This document shows, piece by piece, positions 1 to 5,155 of a stretch of DNA of 5,155 nucleotides. A program made the position numbers and the translations under genes. Each line of letters opens with the position of its first letter. The first letter of the stretch is position 1. The notes beneath the pieces were generated by a model. The model was given only the letters and a program-made list of their open reading frames with translations, ran no database searches and was not told where the DNA came from. Source of the DNA: an uncultured Lactobacillus sp. (GTDB lineage: Bacteria; Bacillota; Bacilli; Lactobacillales; Lactobacillaceae); NCBI GenBank assembly GCA_946409675.1, contig CAMJXI010000087.1, forward strand, positions 1-5,155, read 5' to 3'.

Positions 1-45
1 CCACCGAGATCTACACTCTTTCCCTACACGACGCTCTTCCGATCT
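1..45 (+). other. Illumina sequencing adapter remnant (not genomic)
   Basis: This stretch matches the TruSeq universal adapter from its fourteenth base to its end: a P5 portion beginning CCACCGAGATCTACAC, followed directly by the read 1 primer portion ending CGCTCTTCCGATCT. There is no index between the two parts and the ACAC is not duplicated, as expected for the single-index universal adapter rather than a dual-index version. The first 13 bases of the 58-base adapter are missing, so the contig starts inside it. It should be trimmed: no promoter, start codon or gene should be inferred from it. The match is from memory of the adapter sequence, but it is exact over the whole 45 bases. Confidence 0.98.
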
Positions 46-46
46 C

Positions 47-1108
47 AAGATATTTAATGTCGGCTTATCGGCGGCGGGACTGACCGTTTCCGTTTATGCC
101 GCGGGCGTAATGATTGGCGCACCGATTTTTACAGTCTTAACGAGTCGAATACCGCGGAAAGTTTTATTACTTTCGATTATGCTGACTTTTATTGCCGGTA
201 ATCTAATTACGGCAATTGCCCCAACTTTTATAATCCTACTCGCAGGACGTGTTGTTGCAGCCTTCGCCCACGGCTTATTTATGTCAGTAGCCACTGTGAT
301 TGCAGCTAACGCGGTCGATGCTAGTCGTCGCGCCTCAGCAATTGCTACAATGTTTACCGGTTTGACTGTTGCGACAGTTACGGGAGTTCCGCTCGGAACT
401 TTTATCGGTCAACATGCCAGTTGGAGAATTTCGTTTATTGTCATCGCTCTAATTGGCCTGGTCGGGTTAGTAGCCAACGCGTTTCTGGTTCCTAAAGAAT
501 TACCAATGCCTGCGAAGATGCTTCCTGGGAGTCTTAAACGGACTATCAAAGCTCCAGTCGTGTTGCTGTCGCTAGCGGTAACTGCGATTGGATATGGTGC
601 TAGTTTTCCAGTTTACTCATACTTAACAACTATTATTGCTGATCAAGGCTGGAGTGATTCATCCAGTGTCATTATCTTAATCATTTATGGGTTGGCTGTT
701 GCAGTAGGGAATACCCTAGGTGGTAAGTTTGCAAACAAAAGTCCATTAAAAGCTTTGATGATGATGTTTGGAGCTATGATTCCAATGATGTTGTTAATGC
801 TTGTGGGGCTCCAATCGCAAATCTTTGGGTTGATTTTGATTGTGGTCTTGGGACTCTTAGCGTTTATGAACGTTCCTGGGCTGCAACTCTTCACGATGCA
901 AGCTGCTGAGAAATATACCCCAGGAGACGTGCAAATGGCTTCTGCTTTCAACATCTCTGCATTTAATCTGGGTATTATGATTGGCTCCTATGTTGGCGGT
1001 ATTGTCGCAGACGGATATGGACTATATCTCACTCCAATTGCTGGAGTTGTGATGGCGGTAATTGCACTCGCACTAACTTGGGTGCTAACGCGTCTGCACA
1101 ATAACTAA
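47..1108 (+). CDS. MFS transporter, DHA1-type drug or metabolite efflux (5' partial)
   Basis: This is an integral membrane transporter of the major facilitator superfamily, probably a proton-coupled exporter. The frame is open from the first genomic codon at 47, giving about 353 residues, whereas such proteins usually have 385-400. Roughly 30-45 N-terminal residues, including helix 1, are missing at the contig end. The ATG at 110 is an internal methionine: the 21 codons before it (KIFNVGLSAAGLTVSVYAAGV) read as the usual DHA1 helix 2 start. Visible features are a motif A-like loop with SRIPRK after helix 2, GRVVAAFAHG in helix 4, a motif C-like GVPLGTFIG followed by WR at helices 5-6, and a weaker second-half repeat GGKFANKSPLKA after helix 8. 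About eleven hydrophobic helices can be counted. The overall look is that of the AraJ/PbuE/sugar-efflux group. The substrate cannot be read from the sequence. It converges on the amino acid permease and ends before a shared terminator. Confidence 0.93.
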   Translation, partial: KIFNVGLSAAGLTVSVYAAGVMIGAPIFTVLTSRIPRKVLLLSIMLTFIAGNLITAIAPTFIILLAGRVVAAFAHGLFMSVATVIAANAVDASRRASAIATMFTGLTVATVTGVPLGTFIGQHASWRISFIVIALIGLVGLVANAFLVPKELPMPAKMLPGSLKRTIKAPVVLLSLAVTAIGYGASFPVYSYLTTIIADQGWSDSSSVIILIIYGLAVAVGNTLGGKFANKSPLKALMMMFGAMIPMMLLMLVGLQSQIFGLILIVVLGLLAFMNVPGLQLFTMQAAEKYTPGDVQMASAFNISAFNLGIMIGSYVGGIVADGYGLYLTPIAGVVMAVIALALTWVLTRLHNN

Positions 1109-1158
1109 GACAAAAATAAGAAATAAAGAAAAGTAAGGAAAAAGAAACCAAACAAAGC

Positions 1159-1212
1159 AAAAAAATGAGCCTCCACCATCACTAGGTTGTGATAATGGGG
1201 CTCAATTTTTTT
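1159..1212. terminator. Bidirectional intrinsic terminator between convergent genes
   Basis: An imperfect hairpin spans 1166-1204. TGAGCC (1166-1171) pairs with GGCTCA (1199-1204), CCA (1173-1175) pairs with TGG (1196-1198), and ATCAC (1178-1182) pairs with GTGAT (1189-1193), around a six-base loop TAGGTT. There is one bulged T at 1172 and a 2x2 mismatch in between. Seven T follow on the + strand (1206-1212), and seven A precede it (1159-1165), which give a T-run on the - strand. It can therefore end transcripts of both the MFS gene, which stops 57 bp before the stem, and the permease, whose stop codon lies just outside the stem. The rest of the gap, about 1109-1158, is A/G-rich and shows no gene. 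Confidence 0.9.
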
Positions 1213-1217
1213 AGTTA

Positions 1218-2567
1218 TTATTCTAACTTATCTGCTTGTTTATCCAGTTTTTTCTTTTGGTAATAATATACTGGGAAACCGAGCAATGTGATGATAATAC
1301 CTGTCATCGAGAGGGCAAATTGTTGAATCAAAGTTGAACCAACAATGAAGAGTCCCCCAACGATTGAGATAATTGGAATGACCGGGTAGAAGAGAACTTT
1401 ATAAGGTCGTTCCAAATCCGGTTCTTTTTTCCGGAGGAATAAAACGGCAATCGAGATTAACGTGCTAAATCCCCACATGACGAAGACCAACATATCCGTC
1501 AACAGATTAAACGTTCCGAGGAACATCATGAAGATGGCGATTGCCAAAATAATTAATGATGAAATTACTGGTACACCAGTAGATTTGTTGAGGCGTGCAA
1601 TATGCTCTGAGAAAGGTAAATGCTTATCGCGGGCAAGCGTGAAGGGAACTCTCATCCCGGTCATCACGTACCCATTAATCGCGCCATAGACCGAGATTAA
1701 AATACCGATTGTAATGATTTTGCCGCCGATTGCCCCAAACAACCTAATTGAGCTTTCAAAAGCCGCATTGTCATTTCCTTGAATTTGGCTCAAAGGTAAT
1801 GAAGTTAGGAAAGTATAGTTAACTAAAACGTAGATGACTGTGATAATTCCTAGTCCCAAAATAATGGCTTTTGGAAGCGTCTTACTGGGATTCTTAACCT
1901 CACCAGCCATGTTAGTCACGTTGATCCAGCCGTCATAAGCAAACATCGCTGATAGTAATGCTGCGCTTAATCCTGTGGTCACAGTCGTGTTAGGACCAGA
2001 GGTTAGGGGCCAGAAACTGACGTTTAATTTATTCGTGCTAAAAATACCAAAGATGATAATTAGAACAATTGGGATAATTTTGATAATGGAAATTACTGTT
2101 TGCATATGGCTACTAAATTTCGTGCCCACGAAGTTCAAAAGTGTGACAAAAATCGCGAGAATTACAGCAATAGCTGTCACCCAGGTAGCCGGTAGGCTAA
2201 AGAGAATGGTAAACTGAGTAGCAAAGATTATTGAGAGCGCCGCGATATTTGCGGGGAAATAAATCGACATTTGCGCCCAACCAAACAAGAAACCAAGTGC
2301 AGGGCCATAGGCGTATTCGATATACTTAATCGGACCACCGGTAACCGGTAGTGCTGTCGCTAGTTCTGAAACTGTTAACCCACTAGCGATTGAAATAATA
2401 CCCGCGATAACCCAAACCGCGAGGGTTAAACTCGTTGATCCGGTTTGCGCGGTAATGATTGATACCTTGAAGAAAACTCCGGCTCCAATAACTGTTCCGA
2501 CAACGGTCATTAAAGCCGGTAAAAATCCTATTTCTCTTTTTAACTTCTTATCCAAATTATTCACCAT
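1218..2567 (-). CDS. APC-superfamily amino acid permease, SteT-like (LAT family)
   Basis: This is a 449-residue cytoplasmic-membrane amino acid transporter. It resembles the serine/threonine exchanger SteT of Bacillus subtilis and other bacterial relatives of the L-amino acid transporter family, and its length fits the family. After a short charged N-terminus (KKLKREIG), helix 1 carries the unwound substrate-binding motif GTVIGAGVF (24-32). SELATALPVTGGPIKYIEYAYG (67-88) is the conserved helix 2-3 region. FAYDGW (209-214) is the helix 6 signature, followed by the loop GEVKNPSKTLPKAI (222-235). About twelve hydrophobic helices are present, and the tail is lysine-rich (QKKKLDKQADKLE). The ATG at 2567 is followed at once by GTG, which could also serve as the start. 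The ribosome binding site is weak (AGG, 11 bases upstream). The gene appears monocistronic. Serine, threonine or branched/aromatic amino acids are plausible substrates, but the choice is inference. Confidence 0.93.
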   Translation of the reverse strand: MVNNLDKKLKREIGFLPALMTVVGTVIGAGVFFKVSIITAQTGSTSLTLAVWVIAGIISIASGLTVSELATALPVTGGPIKYIEYAYGPALGFLFGWAQMSIYFPANIAALSIIFATQFTILFSLPATWVTAIAVILAIFVTLLNFVGTKFSSHMQTVISIIKIIPIVLIIIFGIFSTNKLNVSFWPLTSGPNTTVTTGLSAALLSAMFAYDGWINVTNMAGEVKNPSKTLPKAIILGLGIITVIYVLVNYTFLTSLPLSQIQGNDNAAFESSIRLFGAIGGKIITIGILISVYGAINGYVMTGMRVPFTLARDKHLPFSEHIARLNKSTGVPVISSLIILAIAIFMMFLGTFNLLTDMLVFVMWGFSTLISIAVLFLRKKEPDLERPYKVLFYPVIPIISIVGGLFIVGSTLIQQFALSMTGIIITLLGFPVYYYQKKKLDKQADKLE

Positions 2568-2584
2568 TTTTCTACATACCTGCT

Positions 2585-2616
2585 ATTATACAAAAAAATT
2601 TTATTTCATGGTACAA
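2585..2616 (-). promoter_or_regulatory. Candidate sigma-A-type promoter of the permease
   Basis: On the minus strand a perfect -10 box TATAAT lies at 2590-2585. A possible -35 box TTGTAC (four of six matches to TTGACA) lies at 2616-2611. The spacer is 20 bp, longer than the ideal 17, and no better -35 is present at 16-18 bp. Transcription would begin near 2578, only about 11 bases before the permease ATG, so the leader would be very short and nearly without a ribosome binding site. The region has no room for a T-box or riboswitch. The -10 is convincing; the -35 is not. Confidence 0.5.
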
Positions 2617-2642
2617 GTTTGTTTTTTTAGTTAAAATATAAG

Positions 2643-2649
2643 TAGGAGG
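2643..2649 (+). promoter_or_regulatory. Strong Shine-Dalgarno site fixing a GTG start
   Basis: TAGGAGG is a near-perfect match to the anti-Shine-Dalgarno sequence. It sits 8 bases before the GTG at 2658, the ideal distance. No in-frame ATG occurs near this site, and the next in-frame methionine is about 30 codons in, after the membrane segment. The GTG is therefore the clear start. A -10-like TAAAAT at 2632-2637 lies too close to this site to be a comfortable promoter for it, so the promoter of the plus-strand genes is not resolved. Confidence 0.9.
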
Positions 2650-2657
2650 CTCAAGAC

Positions 2658-3368
2658 GTGCAAAAAAGATTTCAGCACCGGTTTACATTGCCGGCTATCA
2701 TTACTTTACTTGTCTTAGCAATTTTAGGAAGCATCTTTGGTTTCTACCAAATGACGCAGACCACCACTTATCCGGAAAATAATTCTGCCAAGGTCATGGG
2801 TGTCCTGATTGACCAAAATCGCGGTTATGTCGATTTTGATTCCTTAAGTCAGGCCGACGTCGACTTTGTTTATTTACGGAGCACCCAAGGTAAAAGTTAT
2901 TTCGATGACCGCTACCTCGAGAATCGGGACCGTATCCAAGGTACAACCATGGATTACGGCACCGTCCAATATTTCAGTGATCAATCAACTGCCTTAGAAC
3001 AATTCAATTATTTTGAAGATAAAGTAGGCACCAAGACGGGACGTTTGCCTGTTTTGATTGTGCCCGCAGTTGAGACTAGGAGTGCTTCTTACCTGAAGTC
3101 GCTCAATCAATTTGCTGAGATGCTGATTGCTAAGGGAGAACAAATCGTGCTTTCTGGGATCAAACTAGCTGATCGAAGCTACTTTACCAACCAGAATATT
3201 TACTACATGACTGCGAAAGCACAGCTTAAGCCTACTGATAAGAATTATTTATTTTGGCGTTACACCACCGATGGTCGTGTCGGACACATGGACGGAATGG
3301 ATGATTTAACCATGTATGCCTTCGTAGGAAGCCAAGCTTCTTATGACCGCTTTTTAGGAAAGGAATAA
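2658..3368 (+). CDS. Membrane-anchored GH25 (lysozyme-fold) protein with altered catalytic motif
   Basis: This 236-residue protein has a basic N-terminus and one hydrophobic segment (about residues 11-31) with no obvious lipobox or signal peptidase site. It is probably anchored in the membrane with its domain facing the cell wall. The domain follows the GH25 muramidase pattern: GVLIDQNRGYVDFDSL (48-63) corresponds to the family's G-x-D-x-S-x-x-Q-G-x-I-D-W strand, then VDFVYLRSTQGKSYFDDRYLEN (68-89), the QYF strand at 104-106, and the end motif FWRYTTDGRVGHMDGMDDL (199-217), like the family's W-Q-Y-T...G...D-L. The first catalytic Asp is present as D52. Where active members have a D-x-E motif, this protein has A137-V-E139, so the Glu is kept and the Asp is lost. 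It may have weak muramidase activity or act only as a wall-binding protein. The gene starts with GTG after a strong ribosome binding site and leads the three-gene cluster. Confidence 0.82.
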   Translation: MQKRFQHRFTLPAIITLLVLAILGSIFGFYQMTQTTTYPENNSAKVMGVLIDQNRGYVDFDSLSQADVDFVYLRSTQGKSYFDDRYLENRDRIQGTTMDYGTVQYFSDQSTALEQFNYFEDKVGTKTGRLPVLIVPAVETRSASYLKSLNQFAEMLIAKGEQIVLSGIKLADRSYFTNQNIYYMTAKAQLKPTDKNYLFWRYTTDGRVGHMDGMDDLTMYAFVGSQASYDRFLGKE

Positions 3369-3370
3369 AT

Positions 3371-4372
3371 ATGTTAAAACTTGGAATTATCGGAACAAAT
3401 GCTATTTCAGAACAATTCGTAGGGGCAGGACAGATTGCCGAAACCTTTAACGTAACAGCAATCTACTCAAGAACCGAAGAAAAAGCGGAACAATTCGCTA
3501 AAAAGACCGATGTAGCTGGAGCAAAATACTTTACCGACACAGATGCCTTCTTCAATTCAGATGTTTTTGATGTCGTATATATTGCCTCACCAAACAGTTT
3601 TCATTTTAGACATGCGTTACAAGCTATCGAAGCCAAAAAAGACGTAATCGTTGAGAAACCGGCCTTTTCAAACCCTAACGAATTTAGCCAGATCGAAGCG
3701 GCGTTACAAGAAAACCCTGAAGTAATGTTTTTCGAAGCAGCTCGTCACATCTACGATCCTAACTTTAAAGTGGTCGAAGACCAGATGGCCAAGCTTGATA
3801 AGATTGAGGGCGCTACAATTAGCTACATGAAATATTCGAGTCGTTATGACAACGTGCTGGCAGGAGAACGTCCAAACGTCTTCACACTTGATTTCTCAGG
3901 TGGTGCGTTACAAGACCTAGGTGTTTACACCGTCTATGTCGCCTTGAAATTATTCGGCGTACCCGAAAAAGTGCATTATTTTGCCCAAAAGGTCAGCACC
4001 GGTGTTGATGGCAGAGGGACTGCAGTCTTAGAATATCCTGATTTCAACGTAAACCTGATTTTCGGTAAGATTGCTCAATCGTATATTCCTTCTGAAATTT
4101 ACGGTGGCCATGACACAATTTGGATCGATAATATCGGCCAAATGGACGAAGTTCGTTATTACCCAGATTACAAGACAGACAATTATGAAGATTTGAGTGT
4201 TGACCATCCAGAGAATCCGTTAGTAGATGAATCTATTTTCTTTGAAAAAATGATTACTGACCAAGACTTTGATACAATGCAAGAACAACTAGTATTAGCA
4301 CACAACGTGAACCAAGTAGTATATGCATTGCGCCAAGATGCAGGAATCGTTTTTGCTGCAGACGGGAGATAG
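3371..4372 (+). CDS. Gfo/Idh/MocA-family NAD(P)-dependent oxidoreductase
   Basis: This is a 333-residue cytoplasmic dehydrogenase, full length for the family, which oxidises or reduces sugars, inositols, dihydrodiols or related polyols with NAD(P). The N-terminal Rossmann fold starts with KLGIIGTNAIS (3-13); the usual second glycine of the dinucleotide motif is replaced by Asn10. YSRTEEKAEQFA (32-43) follows strand 2. YIASPNSFH (70-78) and VEKP (94-97, catalytic Lys96) are the family hallmarks, and EAARH (122-126) leads into the C-terminal domain. That domain has GGALQDLGVYTVY (177-189), where Asp182 and Tyr186 occupy the substrate-site positions; Tyr in place of His is common in the dihydrodiol-dehydrogenase-like branch. 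The ATG follows the upstream stop by 2 bp. Its ribosome binding site (AAGGA, 3360-3364) lies inside the end of the GH25-like gene, so the two are probably translationally coupled. The substrate is not predictable. Confidence 0.93.
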   Translation: MLKLGIIGTNAISEQFVGAGQIAETFNVTAIYSRTEEKAEQFAKKTDVAGAKYFTDTDAFFNSDVFDVVYIASPNSFHFRHALQAIEAKKDVIVEKPAFSNPNEFSQIEAALQENPEVMFFEAARHIYDPNFKVVEDQMAKLDKIEGATISYMKYSSRYDNVLAGERPNVFTLDFSGGALQDLGVYTVYVALKLFGVPEKVHYFAQKVSTGVDGRGTAVLEYPDFNVNLIFGKIAQSYIPSEIYGGHDTIWIDNIGQMDEVRYYPDYKTDNYEDLSVDHPENPLVDESIFFEKMITDQDFDTMQEQLVLAHNVNQVVYALRQDAGIVFAADGR

Positions 4373-4374
4373 GA

Positions 4375-5155
4375 ATGGATTTTTATCCTGAATTTAAAGC
4401 ACTATTAAAGAAACAAGAGATTCACGAACCAACCGCTATTCAAAAGGCGACTAAACAGCCGTTACTTGATGGTGAAAATATTGTCGGGCTCGCTAAAACC
4501 GGAACTGGTAAGACACTTGCGTTTGCGCTACCTATGCTGTTACAAGCAGAAGTGGGAAAACCCAACTGTGTTGTGATTTTTGAACCAACGACTGAGTTGG
4601 CTATCCAAGTGAGGGATGCAATTCTACCTTTTACTAAGCAACTCGGTTTAACAACCATTGCCTTAGTTGGTGCCGGTAACCGTCAGCGCCAACTTGAAGT
4701 CTTGAAGAAAAAACATCCGGAAGTGATGATTGCCACTCCCGGTCGTTTCTTTGACCTAATGTCGGATAACAAAATTCACGCCAACCAAATCAAACACTTA
4801 GTGATTGATGAAGCAGATGACATCTTAGAAGCAACCAAACTCGAACTATTGGCCTCTCTTGGACAAAACATCAACGAAGAGGGTCAAATAGCGCTTTTTG
4901 GTGCGACCGAATCCCAAGTTACAAAGGATGCCGACGAGATTTTCGACGAGGAATTTACCAAGATTGACGTGCGTAACATCGACGAAAGTCGGGTAGAACA
5001 CCTCTTTCTCCAAGTTGATAACCGCCACAAAACTGACGTTTTAACTCGTCTTTCTCGAGCTAACAAGTTTGCCGGAATCGTCTTCTTCAACTCAATCAAG
5101 AGCTTGGAACATTTTTCTGGTGTCTTGAGTCATACCAACATCTCATTTACTGTTC
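4375..5155 (+). CDS. DEAD-box ATP-dependent RNA helicase, YfmL-like (3' partial)
   Basis: The first 260 residues are visible; the window ends inside the second RecA domain. DEAD-box helicases of this compact type have about 370-450 residues. They remodel RNA, for example during ribosome assembly or cold adaptation. Motifs in order are: Q motif EPTAIQ (18-23), Walker A AKTGTGKT (40-47), motif Ia PTTELA (71-76), GAG (99-101) at the GG position, motif Ib TPGR (121-124), motif II DEAD (145-148), motif III GAT (176-178) and motif IV IVFFNS (235-240). The Q motif lies unusually near the N-terminus (Q23), so there is no N-terminal extension. Motif Ia has Thr where Arg is nearly universal (PTRELA), and motif III has Gly for Ser (SAT). 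The ATG is 2 bp after the oxidoreductase stop, with GGGAG (4364-4368) as the ribosome binding site inside the upstream gene. The layout resembles B. subtilis YfmL, but the assignment to that subgroup is tentative. Confidence 0.93.
   Translation, partial: MDFYPEFKALLKKQEIHEPTAIQKATKQPLLDGENIVGLAKTGTGKTLAFALPMLLQAEVGKPNCVVIFEPTTELAIQVRDAILPFTKQLGLTTIALVGAGNRQRQLEVLKKKHPEVMIATPGRFFDLMSDNKIHANQIKHLVIDEADDILEATKLELLASLGQNINEEGQIALFGATESQVTKDADEIFDEEFTKIDVRNIDESRVEHLFLQVDNRHKTDVLTRLSRANKFAGIVFFNSIKSLEHFSGVLSHTNISFTV

Noticed and set aside
110..112. ATG as the start of a short 332-residue MFS protein
   Set aside because: The frame is open upstream to the adapter boundary and encodes family-like helix 2 residues, and no ribosome binding site precedes this ATG. 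It is an internal methionine.
94..954. Minus-strand open frames of 66 and 89 codons opposite the MFS gene
   Set aside because: They lie antisense to a clearly conserved transporter, have no ribosome binding site of note, and their translations are low-complexity mirrors of membrane-helix codons.
1462..2217. Plus-strand open frames of 75 and 80 codons inside the permease gene
   Set aside because: They are antisense shadows of the permease, whose family motifs are continuous through both regions.
2632..2637. TAAAAT as the -10 box for the plus-strand operon
   Set aside because: Transcription would start inside the Shine-Dalgarno site, and no good -35 lies 16-18 bp upstream (TGGTAC is poor). 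Left unassigned.
2568..2657. Possible riboswitch, T-box or small RNA in the divergent intergenic region
   Set aside because: Only 90 A/T-rich bases are available. No stable hairpin, T-box sequence or terminator-like element is visible.
4440..5099. Minus-strand open frames of 60-72 codons opposite the helicase
   Set aside because: They are antisense to conserved helicase motifs I to IV and overlap each other, so they are not genes.
1..5155. CRISPR array, insertion sequence, tRNA/rRNA gene or attachment site
   Set aside because: No repeated spacer pattern, terminal inverted repeats, transposase, integrase or tRNA-like cloverleaf was seen. The genes are typical chromosomal ones.

Overview
The window looks like a contig end from a low-GC Gram-positive bacterium, most probably a lactic acid bacterium (Lactobacillales). 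The reasons are strong Shine-Dalgarno sites, one GTG start, A/T-rich gaps, a SteT-like amino acid permease and a membrane-anchored GH25-type protein. The genus cannot be fixed from the sequence alone.

Layout: bases 1-45 are not genomic. They match the 3' part of the Illumina TruSeq universal (P5/read 1) adapter left on the contig end. Genuine sequence starts at about base 46, inside a major facilitator (DHA1-type) efflux transporter that has lost its N-terminus and runs to 1108 on the + strand. An A-rich gap holds a hairpin with a T-run on each strand (1159-1212). It can end both this gene and the convergent APC-superfamily amino acid permease at 1218-2567 (- strand). A 90-bp divergent intergenic region (2568-2657) follows, with a likely permease promoter on the minus strand and a strong ribosome binding site on the plus strand.

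From 2658 to the window end, three + strand genes are packed without room for internal promoters: a membrane-anchored GH25 lysozyme-fold protein with a changed catalytic motif (GTG start), a Gfo/Idh/MocA-family oxidoreductase, and a DEAD-box RNA helicase cut off by the window end. The gaps are only 2 bp each, so the three are probably one operon and translationally coupled, although no shared pathway is obvious.

Two different transporters, a cell-envelope protein, a sugar-type oxidoreductase and an RNA helicase make up ordinary chromosomal content. I see no mobile element, CRISPR array, RNA gene or unknown multi-gene system. The most useful observations are the adapter contamination, which is open in frame with the first gene, the likely catalytic change in the GH25-like protein, and the variant motifs of the helicase.
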